DNA from: Clostridium tagluense
GTDB lineage: Bacteria; Bacillota; Clostridia; Clostridiales; Clostridiaceae
NCBI RefSeq assembly: GCF_003865095.1
Contig: NZ_BHYK01000004.1
Location: 143,631 to 207,630 of the forward strand
DNA length: 64,000 nt
Reading direction: 5' to 3'
Of this stretch, positions 8,108 through 18,400 are shown piece by piece. The notes beneath the pieces were generated by a model. It was given only the letters and a program-made list of their open reading frames with translations. It ran no database searches and was not told where the DNA came from. The position numbers were made by a program, and so were the translations under genes. The number at the start of each line of letters is the position of its first letter. Positions within the stretch are counted from its first letter, which is position 1.

Positions 8108-8620
8108 ATGATAAGCGAGAAATTATTAAGTGAACTAAACAAACAAATTAACTTTGAATTTTATTCTGCACACATTTATTTAGCTATGGCAGCTTATTGT
8201 GCATCAGAGGATTTTAATGGTTTTTCTAATTGGTTTAAAGTTCAAGCCGAAGAAGAAAAATTTCACGCTATGAAATTTTATAATTATGTAAATGATATGA
8301 ATGGAAGAATAGTTTTAGAAGGGATGCCTAACCCTCAAAATGATTTTAAATCACTTCTTGAAGCTTTCCAAATATCATATAATCATGAAAAAATTGTAAC
8401 CAGTAAAATTTACAATCTTACTGACATTGCTACAGAAGAAAGAGAACATGCTACTATAAGCTTACTTAAGTGGTTTATTGATGAGCAAGTTGAGGAAGAA
8501 TCTAACTTTAGTGGCCTAATAAAGAGACTTGAAAGAATTAATGATGACCCTACAAGTCTTTATCTACTAGATACAGAACTTGCAGCAAGAGTTTTTGTTC
8601 CACCTGTTACTACTAGATAA
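8108..8620 (+). CDS. ftnA: Ferritin (FtnA type)
   Basis: A 170-residue non-haem ferritin; ATG 8108 is preceded by GAGGAGG. The ferroxidase-site residues of bacterial ferritins are in place: Glu17, Glu50, His53, Glu94, Gln127 and Glu130. The protein should assemble into a 24-subunit cage, oxidise Fe2+ and store it, which also protects an anaerobe against Fenton chemistry. A second in-frame start about 36 bases upstream lacks a ribosome site. It is monocistronic, with a strong terminator after it and a Fur-like inverted repeat before it. Confidence 0.95.
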   Translation: MISEKLLSELNKQINFEFYSAHIYLAMAAYCASEDFNGFSNWFKVQAEEEKFHAMKFYNYVNDMNGRIVLEGMPNPQNDFKSLLEAFQISYNHEKIVTSKIYNLTDIATEEREHATISLLKWFIDEQVEEESNFSGLIKRLERINDDPTSLYLLDTELAARVFVPPVTTR

Positions 8621-8657
8621 AATTTATGAATCTATGAAAGTAACATATATATTTTTT

Positions 8658-8690
8658 AAGACACATACCAATATTGGTATGTGTCTTTAT
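8658..8690 (+). terminator. Terminator of the ferritin gene
   Basis: Perfect inverted repeat AAGACACATACCAAT / ATTGGTATGTGTCTT (8658-8687) with almost no loop spacing, followed by a short T-rich stretch. Confidence 0.8.
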
Positions 8691-8769
8691 ACTTATAAGC
8701 TTTTTTCCATCTTAAAACTATCTTAACTCATAACCTGTGGTGTTACAATATGTTTAAATACTTACATTA

Positions 8770-9807
8770 TTATAATGTTTTTATAAGCGTAAGCAAATCA
8801 CTATATATACCATAAGCCGTTTGCTGAATTTCAGGATTCTTTTCTATTATTTGCACTTCTCCCATTAAATCTGTTGTTATAGCTAATATAGAGGAGGTAG
8901 CATCTATATTGCTAAAGGTATCCTTATAGTTTATATAAACTGGATGTACCCTCCCTTTTACTTTATTGTCTTCAATATATCCTTCACATATAAGCTTAAT
9001 TTTACAATTTTCTACCTTAGCTTTTTCTATATCTTCTAAAGTAATATGTGATATCCCTTTTCTATCTATTTCCGTAGGATTTATATTCGTGTCCATTAAC
9101 ACATTAAGTAGGGCTGCAGTTTTTGCTGCCGCATCCCATCCATCAATGTCTAAGGTTGGGTCAGCTTCTGCAAACCCTCTTCTTTTAGCTTCTTTAATAG
9201 CATCTTCATAACTATTTCCACTTTCCATTTGTTCTAACACAAAATTGGTTGTAGAATTTAATATTCCTTTAAAAGATAACACCTTGCATCCTGGCAGTGC
9301 GTATTTAACAAAATTAAAAATGGGAGTGCCATCCATTACAGTTGTTTCATATAAGAATTGTAGACCTTTTTCTTTTGAATTATCACGAAGTTTTTGATAC
9401 TTAAAGGCTATAGGACCTTTATTTCCTGTTATAACATGCATACCTCCATCAAAAGCAGTCTCTATATGAGTTATTGCTGGCTCTCCATCGTGAATAGATA
9501 AAGAACTTAGTTCAATGAGCAAGTTAGCATTACAATTCCTTATAATCTGTAATGTTTCCATAGTCACAGTATCTTCTGCAGTAGAATCAAACCTCCCACT
9601 GTTTTCTACATCCCTTAGGACCTTTGTAAGGTCTATTCCCCTGGCATTAATAATTCCGCCCTTAGACCTGCCTGCAATAGCTGTGACCTTAATATCATAT
9701 CCTCTGCTCTCTTTAACTTCTAGTCTTTTAGTTATTAACATTCTACAAAATTCCTGCGCTGCATTTCCAAATCCCACTAAACATATATTTATCTCTTTAT
9801 TATGCAT
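8770..9807 (-). CDS. hom: Homoserine dehydrogenase (short form without ACT domain)
   Basis: 345 residues. It has an N-terminal NAD(P)-binding fold with 'LVGFGNAAQEF' (residues 10-20), then the homoserine dehydrogenase core with 'GILNSTTNFVLEQM' and the signature 'GFAEADPTLDIDGWDAAAK' (residues 213-231). It reduces aspartate semialdehyde to homoserine for threonine and methionine synthesis. The usual C-terminal ACT regulatory domain is absent, so feedback by threonine through that domain is not expected. It is last in an operon after cinA (27-base gap). RBS AAAAAGGTGGGG. Confidence 0.93.
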   Translation of the reverse strand: MHNKEINICLVGFGNAAQEFCRMLITKRLEVKESRGYDIKVTAIAGRSKGGIINARGIDLTKVLRDVENSGRFDSTAEDTVTMETLQIIRNCNANLLIELSSLSIHDGEPAITHIETAFDGGMHVITGNKGPIAFKYQKLRDNSKEKGLQFLYETTVMDGTPIFNFVKYALPGCKVLSFKGILNSTTNFVLEQMESGNSYEDAIKEAKRRGFAEADPTLDIDGWDAAAKTAALLNVLMDTNINPTEIDRKGISHITLEDIEKAKVENCKIKLICEGYIEDNKVKGRVHPVYINYKDTFSNIDATSSILAITTDLMGEVQIIEKNPEIQQTAYGIYSDLLTLIKTL

Positions 9808-9834
9808 TTATACCCCACCTTTTTCAGTTGAGAA

Positions 9835-11064
9835 TTATAGTAGTTCTCGTCTAAGCCAGTCCAAAAGTTGCATAGTTGCTCTTTCCCTTATCTTCTGCCT
9901 ATCTCCTGATAATTTAAGCATCTTAGTCTTAACCTGGCCATTTATAGATAACCCTACATATACAAGCCCCACTGGTTTTTCAATACTTCCACCATCTGGG
10001 CCTGCAATTCCTGTTGTGGAAATCCCAATATTAGTGCCTGCAGTCCTTGCTATACCTTGTGCCATCTCAGCTGCTACTTCACTGCTTACTGCACCATGCT
10101 TATCCAATGTTTCTATTGAAACTCCCAATCTATTAATTTTAGCCTCATTGCTATAAGTCACTACGCCATCCATAAATACTGAAGATATGCCTGGGTAATT
10201 TATAAGCTTTGCAGCTACCATTCCTCCTGTGCAGGACTCAGCTGTAGCTATAGTTAACTTTTTATTTATAAGCATTTGGCCAAGTACATTCTCTAGGGTT
10301 ATGTCCCCTTCCCCATAAATGTTATTGCCTAGTCTGCTACGTATTGCAGCTTCCATAGGCTCTATAAGTTTTATGCCCTGCTCTTTGGTATTTGCCTTTG
10401 CTGTAATTCTAAAAAGCATTTCTCCATCTTTAGCATAAGGTGCCACAGTCGGATTTGTTTGATTATCTAATATATCTTCTATCATTTCCTCAGCTGAACT
10501 CTCTCCCACACCTATAACACGAAGCACCTTTGAAACTAATACACCCTGCTGAAACTTTTCAAGATAAGGAACTACAGCCTCCTCAAACATAGGTTTCATT
10601 TCTCTAGGTGGTCCAGGTAAGAGTGCAACTATCTTCCCATTTTCCTCAATTATGCATCCTGGTGCTGTGCCATTATTATTGGGAAGTATAACTGCATCTA
10701 CTGGGAAATATGCCTGTTTCACATTGCTTTTCGCCATTGGTTTATTCATTTCCTTAAAATATCCCTCAATAATTTTCATAGAAGCTTCATGAACTACACT
10801 CTTCTTCCCAAAATACTCAAAAGCTACTTCCTTAGTTAAATCATCCTTTGTAGGTCCAAGTCCCCCAGTAGTTATAACTAAGTCAGCTCTACTAAAAGCT
10901 AGTCTATATGCTTCTAGTAGCCTCTCTGGGTTGTCTCCAACTACTGACTGATGGTAAACTGCTATGCCTAAATCTGCAAGCCTCTTGGCTATATATTGCG
11001 CATTTGTATTGACTATATCCCCTAGCAATATTTCCGTTCCTACTGCTAATATTTCTGCTTTCAT
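9835..11064 (-). CDS. cinA: CinA-family nicotinamide-nucleotide amidase
   Basis: 409 residues with both CinA domains. The N-terminal molybdopterin-binding-like (COG1058) domain has 'AVGTEILLGDIVNTN' (residues 7-21) and 'TTGGLGPTKDDLT' (about 66-77). The C-terminal PncC domain has 'ATAESCTGGMVAAKLI' (about 272-287) and 'STTGIAGPDGG'. CinA proteins deamidate NMN and hydrolyse ADP-ribose-type metabolites in pyridine nucleotide recycling. The gene sits in the middle of an operon, 39 bases after a 2-hydroxyacid dehydrogenase gene and 27 before hom. The start has AAGGAGG. Confidence 0.95.
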   Translation of the reverse strand: MKAEILAVGTEILLGDIVNTNAQYIAKRLADLGIAVYHQSVVGDNPERLLEAYRLAFSRADLVITTGGLGPTKDDLTKEVAFEYFGKKSVVHEASMKIIEGYFKEMNKPMAKSNVKQAYFPVDAVILPNNNGTAPGCIIEENGKIVALLPGPPREMKPMFEEAVVPYLEKFQQGVLVSKVLRVIGVGESSAEEMIEDILDNQTNPTVAPYAKDGEMLFRITAKANTKEQGIKLIEPMEAAIRSRLGNNIYGEGDITLENVLGQMLINKKLTIATAESCTGGMVAAKLINYPGISSVFMDGVVTYSNEAKINRLGVSIETLDKHGAVSSEVAAEMAQGIARTAGTNIGISTTGIAGPDGGSIEKPVGLVYVGLSINGQVKTKMLKLSGDRQKIRERATMQLLDWLRRELL

Positions 11065-11103
11065 AATTTCCTCCTTGTGTCACCTATATATTTGCATTTA
11101 TTG

Positions 11104-12051
11104 CTAATACCCTTTTTTCAGATCTACTGAATTCACTAACTCTTTCCCCTGAGCATATTTTTCCATGTTTTTATATATAAAATCAAACCTTCGGGCGTTT
11201 CTCATCTCTGAAACCCATGAATTATGGGAGGTCAATATAACGTTACTTAAATCCCATAATGGATTATTTTCTTTTAAAGGCTCTTCTTCATACACATCTA
11301 AAGCTGCCCCTGCTAATTTTCCATTTTTTAAGTTTTTAATTAGGGAACCTTCATCTACAATACTACCCCTAGCTACATTTATGAAATAAGCTCCAGATTT
11401 CATTTCCATAAATTTCTCCTCATTAATTAAATGATGAGTAGCTTTTGTATAGGGCAACGTAACAACTACCACATCACAGATCTTAAGCATTTGATTTAGC
11501 TCACTCATAGGATAACAGCTATTAAAATATTGACTATCCCTACCATTTGTATTTACACCTACTATATTTACCCCAAAACCCTGAAATCTTTTAGCTGCCT
11601 CAGTAGCTATAGTGCCTGTTCCTATAAATCCTATAGTTTTTCCATATAACTCCATAATACTTGTATCCATCTTCCATTTCCTTTTGCTTTGGTTTTCATA
11701 TAGCCCCTTACTATTCTTAAAAAGCTCTAGGGTTTTTAATACAATCCATTCCCCCATAGGTATACTGTAGCCACCTTTATTATTGGTAATTGTAATTGAA
11801 GTGTTTTTAACATACTCTATTGGTAGCTGGTCAATTCCTATACTAGATAATTGAATCCATTTTAGCTTTTTCATTTTTTCTATGTCTAGAGTTTTAAAAG
11901 GGTCATAACAAACTAAAACCTCTATCTCTTCCAAATCATCATTATAAATTAAACCTTCTTCTGGAATAACTTTTACATCATACCCAAAGGTTTTTATATC
12001 TTTGATTTTATCTCCGCCGTAGTTGTATGTGAAAAGTGTTTTAATAGCCAT
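11104..12051 (-). CDS. D-isomer-specific 2-hydroxyacid dehydrogenase
   Basis: 315 residues from ATG 12051 (GGGAGGG upstream; a TTG directly before it is the alternative). The Rossmann motif 'GFIGTGTIATEAA' lies at about residue 145, and the catalytic set is Arg ('VARGS', about 226), Glu ('EEEPL', about 257) and His ('SHNSW', about 278). The motif 'SHNSW' replaces the common 'TPHIAG', so the substrate may differ from phosphoglycerate; the family reduces 2-oxoacids with NAD(P)H. First gene of the operon with cinA and hom, which makes a role in amino acid metabolism possible but unproven. Confidence 0.87.
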   Translation of the reverse strand: MAIKTLFTYNYGGDKIKDIKTFGYDVKVIPEEGLIYNDDLEEIEVLVCYDPFKTLDIEKMKKLKWIQLSSIGIDQLPIEYVKNTSITITNNKGGYSIPMGEWIVLKTLELFKNSKGLYENQSKRKWKMDTSIMELYGKTIGFIGTGTIATEAAKRFQGFGVNIVGVNTNGRDSQYFNSCYPMSELNQMLKICDVVVVTLPYTKATHHLINEEKFMEMKSGAYFINVARGSIVDEGSLIKNLKNGKLAGAALDVYEEEPLKENNPLWDLSNVILTSHNSWVSEMRNARRFDFIYKNMEKYAQGKELVNSVDLKKGY

Positions 12052-12186
12052 CAAAAACCCTCCCTTGTATTAAATCATAATCTTCCATGCTGAACCTGGC
12101 ATTAAACCATTACTCTATAATATACTACAAATACCACCAGTTACCTTCTATATTTTATAAAGTTCATACAAATTTATCTAATTTTT

Positions 12187-12235
12187 TTAAAAAAAAAGAT
12201 GCCACTTGCCACATGGGTGGCAGTAGCATCTTTTT
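12187..12235 (-). terminator. Terminator of the M16C peptidase gene
   Basis: On the minus strand, AAAAAGATGC...TGCCACC/GTGGCA...GCATCTTTTTTT, starting 4 bases after the peptidase stop codon and ending in a long T run. Confidence 0.88.
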
Positions 12236-12238
12236 ATA

Positions 12239-15169
12239 TTATTTAAATACATTTACTAGACTAGTAAATATATCTTTGTTATCTTTAAGCTTATTTTCAT
12301 TTCCAAGTACACAAAAACAATTTTCTTTTATAACATCATCTAATAGTGATTTAAAAGACTTAATGTCCTCAGACTTTGTACTTAAAACTTCGTCTCTTTC
12401 CATTTGTCTTTGCTCCTCAGAAATACCTCTAATATAATATGCTGTAGCTCTTTCACCCTTCATAGAAGGTGTTAGTGGTGAATCAAGCTCACTGATTGTT
12501 CCTATAATATATTTGGTCATTTCTCTTTCAGAGGCCTCAAAACTTCCTATATAGTCACATATTCCATCATAAGCTTTTAATGTCTCCGAAACATTAGGGT
12601 CCCTATAAGAAACAAATACTATATTACCACTTCTAGCTAAGTTTGCAAAACCACCATAGGCACCGCCCTGAACGCGCACTCTATTCCATAAATAGTCCAG
12701 ACTTGCTATAGTTTTAAGCACTAGCATCTTACCTGAATAAGCGTAACCTTGTTTAATAAAGTTGTAACCTTTAGCTACATACTGAACATCTGATGAAGAT
12801 AATAAGCCTTCATTATTTTTATTAAGGGCAAAATCATATTTCGCATCTGGCAATTCTTCTTGTCCTAAGATGCTTATAATCTTAGGTAGCTCAGCCACAA
12901 AAGCAGTATAAATATCCTCTTCTCCTGTAATACTTACTATAAGATTATTCTTATTAAATATAAGTTTTGATACCTTATTTAAATTTTCAATAATTTCATC
13001 TGCCTTATTATCAAAATTTCTTTCGATATCATTTATAAATTCATAAAAAGATACTCCTGTAGTTTTTTCTATATAAGCTGAAGCTGGTGAAAAGTAGGAA
13101 GTAAGTCTTCCAGCTGCTGCCATATGTCCTCTATCAAGGATTTTCATTTCCTGCCTTGATTTTAATTGTTGAATTAGCTCCTTCAAACGCTTCTTTTCAT
13201 CAAATTTAGTAGTATTAATTATCTCTGCCATAATATCAAATAGTTTAGGAAGCTTTGGAACTAGTGCTTTACTCTTTACCACAAGCTTAGGACTATATTT
13301 TTCAAAATTTTCATTATCCCCGTACACTTCAGTTGTAAAATGAATCCCGCCTGTATGGATATTAATTTCATTAGATAAATCAGGATAATTAGTACTCTCC
13401 GTACTTACCCTTCCTAAAAGAGTTGATAGTAAGGTTACATAAGGTAATAACTCCGTATCTACTTTTTTAGCATCAAATAATATATTTATATAGGCAATTT
13501 TATTAGTAAATATATTATGAGATAATACCTTTACTCCATTTTCATCCTTTTCCTTTAGTGGTAAATGCTCTACTGTAGTTTCAATGTCTGAACGCTCAAG
13601 TAGTGGAATAGTTTCAAGCACTTCTACAGCATCCGGTGTCATTTGTCTTTCTTTAAGAGCTTTTGTCTCTTGCACTATTTTCTCTATTTCACTATCTGAA
13701 ATACTAGCCTTATACCTAGCTAATTTTTCTTCTACTGCCTTAGACTTTTGTTCTGCGAGGCCCTTTTTACCATTTAAAATAACCATAGAACTATGGGTAT
13801 TATTTATTAAGTACTTCTCTATAAGGTTTTCAAAATAATTAGTAGTTAATGCAGCCTTTATTTTACTTAAATAACTTTCGTACTCTAAATGCATAGTTGG
13901 ATCTTTATCATAAAGCCAACTATCCATACTAGTTATATAATAGAATAATCCTTTTGGGAAACCTCCTAAATCAGCTTCTCGCAATTTAAATTCTGTGATA
14001 TTTATGCAAGCCTCTATTAATTTTTTATCTATTCCATCTTTAACTAAATTCTTTAATGTTGTATACACAATCTCCTTAAATTCTTCTTTTTTAGCTTCAT
14101 TAGAATTCTTTACTACTATACTGAACACTGGCTGCAATATGCTATTATCAAAGCTTCCAAATACATCTTTGCCAAGGTCTGCTTCAACAAGGGCTCTCTT
14201 TAGTGGTGCTGCAGCACTTTCTAATAATAAATACTCTAAAATCTCAAATGCTAAATGAAGTTCAGGCTGGCTAATATTATCCCCTGAAACAAAGTTCATA
14301 CTTAAGAAACTTTTGTCTTTTTCATCATCCTCTGAGGAAATAGGATAATCTATTTTTACTTCACTCATACTGCTAAATGGTTTTTGAAGTTGTATCGCTG
14401 AGTCCACAGAAATTCTATCAAAATCATTTAGATATTTTTCACTAATGAATTGTAGCTCTTTATCAATATTTCCATCCCCATATAGGAATATATAACTATT
14501 TGAAGGATGATAATATTTCTTATGAAACTCTATAAATTCCTCTTGAGTTAAGTCTGGTATAAATTCTGGGTCTCCTCCGGACTCTACGCCGTAAGAAGTG
14601 TCTGGGAATAAAGATTCTTGAATCTTACGCATAAGACAACCTTCAGGTGAGGAAAACGCGCCCTTCATCTCATTATAAACTACACCTTTATAAGATAATT
14701 TATCTTCCTTGTTTTCTAATTCATAATGCCAACCTTCTTGCATTAATATTTCTCGCTGAGAGTATAAATTAGGATAAAAAACTGCATCTAAATAAACATC
14801 CATAAGATTAAAAAAATCTTTTTCATTTTTACTAGCTAGAGGATATATTGTTTTATCTGAAAAAGTCATAGCATTTAAAAATGTATTTAAAGACCCCTTT
14901 ATGAGTTCCACAAAAGGCTCCTTTGTAGGAAATTTTCTAGAGCCACAAAGCACTGAATGCTCTAATATATGTGGAAGTCCATTACTGCTTTTAGGTGGCG
15001 TTCTAAATCCTATAGAAAACACCTTGTTATCATCATCATTTTCTAAATGCAATAACCTAGCTCCACTTTTCTCATGTTCAAATAGTCTTGTAACTGAATT
15101 TAACTCTTCTATATTTTTCTCCTGGATCAACTTAAAACCATGATATGTGCTACCAATTGTAAATTTCAT
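12239..15169 (-). CDS. M16C-family metallopeptidase (PreP/insulinase type)
   Basis: 976 residues. I place the start at ATG 15169, because the upstream in-frame codons AGG AGG AGA AGA are themselves the ribosome site (AGGAGG 6 bases from this ATG); a start at 15241 would make 1000 residues. The inverted zinc motif H67-I-L-E70-H71 follows 'NGLP', with a downstream Glu in 'VVYNEMKGAFSSPEG' as the probable third ligand. A single long chain with two M16 halves is the presequence-protease architecture, a closed chamber that degrades unfolded peptides up to about 70 residues. No signal peptide is present, so it is cytoplasmic. Monocistronic. Confidence 0.92.
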   Translation of the reverse strand: MKFTIGSTYHGFKLIQEKNIEELNSVTRLFEHEKSGARLLHLENDDDNKVFSIGFRTPPKSSNGLPHILEHSVLCGSRKFPTKEPFVELIKGSLNTFLNAMTFSDKTIYPLASKNEKDFFNLMDVYLDAVFYPNLYSQREILMQEGWHYELENKEDKLSYKGVVYNEMKGAFSSPEGCLMRKIQESLFPDTSYGVESGGDPEFIPDLTQEEFIEFHKKYYHPSNSYIFLYGDGNIDKELQFISEKYLNDFDRISVDSAIQLQKPFSSMSEVKIDYPISSEDDEKDKSFLSMNFVSGDNISQPELHLAFEILEYLLLESAAAPLKRALVEADLGKDVFGSFDNSILQPVFSIVVKNSNEAKKEEFKEIVYTTLKNLVKDGIDKKLIEACINITEFKLREADLGGFPKGLFYYITSMDSWLYDKDPTMHLEYESYLSKIKAALTTNYFENLIEKYLINNTHSSMVILNGKKGLAEQKSKAVEEKLARYKASISDSEIEKIVQETKALKERQMTPDAVEVLETIPLLERSDIETTVEHLPLKEKDENGVKVLSHNIFTNKIAYINILFDAKKVDTELLPYVTLLSTLLGRVSTESTNYPDLSNEINIHTGGIHFTTEVYGDNENFEKYSPKLVVKSKALVPKLPKLFDIMAEIINTTKFDEKKRLKELIQQLKSRQEMKILDRGHMAAAGRLTSYFSPASAYIEKTTGVSFYEFINDIERNFDNKADEIIENLNKVSKLIFNKNNLIVSITGEEDIYTAFVAELPKIISILGQEELPDAKYDFALNKNNEGLLSSSDVQYVAKGYNFIKQGYAYSGKMLVLKTIASLDYLWNRVRVQGGAYGGFANLARSGNIVFVSYRDPNVSETLKAYDGICDYIGSFEASEREMTKYIIGTISELDSPLTPSMKGERATAYYIRGISEEQRQMERDEVLSTKSEDIKSFKSLLDDVIKENCFCVLGNENKLKDNKDIFTSLVNVFK

Positions 15170-15418
15170 TCTTCTCCTCCTCATACTTTCTAAAAAAACT
15201 CGAAAACCTATTTTGTCTTTTAGCTCTTGCAAACTTGCCACCTAAGTGGAACCAGACTTTTAATATATTCATTATACACCACTTTATTCCACACTGCTAA
15301 CAACATAAATGCTTTTATACATCTATGTTCCCTCATTTTTATTTTGTCTATACCATAGTTGAAAAACAAAATCATTTATTTTTTTGATTTAAAATTCTAT
15401 AATTCCCCTTAAAGGCCT

Positions 15419-15450
15419 AAAACCCTCAGTAACTTGGTTACCCAGGGTTT
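15419..15450 (-). terminator. Terminator of the giant GGDEF protein gene
   Basis: Inverted repeat AAACCCT...TAAC-ttg-GTTA...AGGGTTT ending about 15 bases beyond the stop codon, with A/T-rich flanks. Confidence 0.7.
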
Positions 15451-15464
15451 ACTTAAAAATAGTG

Positions 15465-18400
15465 CTATAGTATCGGAACTATTATCTTGCCCAGTGTATT
15501 TACAAAGTTAAAATCCTCAAAACCAAATTCTTTTGTCACCGTGGATTCTGTTAAGTACAATACTCCTTTTACTATATCACCTTGAATCAATGGAATTACC
15601 ATAACAGATTGCCAGTTTGGAACACCTGTAACCGTGTCATACTCAGTTATTGTGTCCCAATCTATCTTACATACTCCCTGCTTACTCTTAATTACAGATT
15701 TTATTATATTCTCATTATAGGTATGGATATCCATCCATTCATTTTTGAAAATTTTTCTTGAATATTTATCTATAATATTGTCCTTATCCATAATAAACAA
15801 TATTCCTTTTTGTGCTTCTGTAATTTCAATAATTCTACCTAATAAATTATATATTTTATCTTCTCTTGCAATATTTATGTTTGTAAGCTCAATTAATTCT
15901 ATCATAGCAAGTACATTTCTATGGTCTTGAATTGTATTACCAGATATTATCCCAGTAAGTCTATCTGTTCTTTTTGCCTTTTTAGAGAATTCACTGTTCC
16001 AAATATCATACCTATTTCGCCCTTGCTGCTTTGCCACATATAGGGCTTGATCTACTCTTTCAACCAATTCATCCTGCCACTCACCATGAAGAGGATAGGA
16101 TGCCACGCCCAAACTTACAGTAACCTCTCGTCTATTGTCCAGTATTTTCTGTCCTTCTATTTTAGTCCTAAGTTTTTCAGCTATAAGCTCAGCATCGCAA
16201 ACACCAGTGCCTGGAAGAATAACAATAAATTCTTCACCACCATATCTACCTACAACATCTGTTTCTCTTAAATTGCTCATAACAACATCACAAACCCTTT
16301 TTAACACATAATCGCCTGTCCTATGTCCAAACTTATCATTTATTATTTTAAAATAATCTAAGTCATACATAATAAGTGAAAATTCACTGCCTGTCTGACT
16401 TGATATTTCAATTTGTTCATCTAATGCCTCTTCTAGATATTTTCTAGTAAGAGTTCCTGTCAATTTATCAATAGACGCAGTTAATCTAAATTTATATTTT
16501 TCAATTATTATACCTATAACTTTACTGAGCTCCATACATTTTTTCATGCTATCATTATTAAGATTGTTTAATACCCTTTGTGATTCTATATATACATATC
16601 CAATAACATCCTTACTGCCTTGTATATTTTTTCTTCTTTCACTTTTAATAAAACCTTTTTCATTAGCATTTTCCATAATAATAGGAATGCAAATAAAGGC
16701 TTTTAAAGTATTATTAATACTATTTGTATCTCCATTTATATTTTGTTCTAGAGATACATCCCCTACTAAAACTGGTCTCTCTCCAGTTAAAATCTTAGAT
16801 AATGCCTCTTGATTTTGTGGCAATTCATATCTTCTATCACTAGATGCAATAACTTTATAGCCTTTGTCATTATCATTTATAATAATGGTTCCCCTTGTGG
16901 CTAGTGTTATATATGATAAATAATCTATTATAAGCTCTAAATTTTTTCCATTATCCTCTTGTAGATTTTCTAAAACATCACTTATGTCATGGATATCTTC
17001 ATGAAGAGATGATGAATATATTTTTTTTATAGACTTTATAAAATTCTTATTTTTCAAAATATCTTTGTGGTTTACTTGCTCTAGTAAAGATAACAGTCCA
17101 ACCTCATCCTTAACATTAACAGGCGCAACTTCTAACACTTTCACATCTTTATTTTCCTTATAATATCTATTAATGACTAAAAATTTATTGAAAGGCCTCA
17201 ATGCATTATTTAACTTAATATAAGACAATCTGCACTTTACTGGTAATTTATTAATTATATCCTTTAATATACCACAAGCCTCAAAATAATAGATTACTGC
17301 ATACAAATAATCCTTTTTATCAAAGTAATGATCTCCCATTGCAGTGTATACTCTCCAATATATATCTAGTTCATTATATTTATTTGAATATTCTAAGGCT
17401 TCTTTGAAAATTTTAATGCTTTTCTTCTTATCCCTTAACCCATCAACATATAATTTTTTAACATAGACTCTATGATCTTTTATATCAATATCAATCTTTT
17501 TAATTTCACTAAGAATATTAGGTATATATTGTTGTTTTCCATTTTCATTCAAAAAAATTATTGCATCGTAAAATATGTTAAGTCTACTGCTCAATGAGGA
17601 TATTTTACTGGCTATAGTTATAATATTTTTAATGATTTCATTTGAATTTCCACCACTCTCTCTAAAATGAAACATTATATATTCATTTAAAATCTGAGAC
17701 TGCCATTTAAAAATACATTCGTCCTCTTCATATATATCTAGTGATTGCTGTATATATAACTGAGCCTTTTTCAAATCGCCAAATTTGTAATTTATTTCAG
17801 CGGCTAAAAAATAAAATTCACCTATTTCTTTCCCTTGATTAGGATAATTTTCCAGTTCATTGTTACAAAGTTCATAATACTTATAAGCATTATCGTAATC
17901 ACCCAATTTTAAATATGAACTAGCAATAGAATTATAACAATAAAAAATATGGAATTCATCTTCATATTTTTTACATATTTTTAATATCTCCATAAAATAT
18001 TGTAAAGATACTTCGTACTGCTGCTTAGAAAAATATGTAGCGCCAATATTTATTAAAGCAAGTATCTCTTCTGAGCTCATATTGTTTTTTTCACATAGGT
18101 CCTTCATTTCCACAAAATATTTTATAGCTTTATTATCCTCTTGATAATAATCTCCATAAATAACACCTATTCTATTTAAGGATTTTATTAATCCCTTAAT
18201 ATTATTATACTTATTGCAAACTTCTATATTTTTTTCAAATATTACTAATGCTTCCTGAACTCTACCACTTCTTAAATAAGCTAATCCCTTATGGTTGTAA
18301 AATATAGTTTTAAGTTCTTCATATTCACCTATACACTTTTCTATGCAGCTGTTACATATAGTTTGTATACTTTCATAGTCTTGCTTTATGTCATATACCG

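Noticed and set aside
9515-10156. Long open frame (213 codons) antisense to hom and cinA
   Set aside because: It is a reverse-strand shadow of two well-supported genes, has no ribosome site and has a composition that mirrors the opposite frames.
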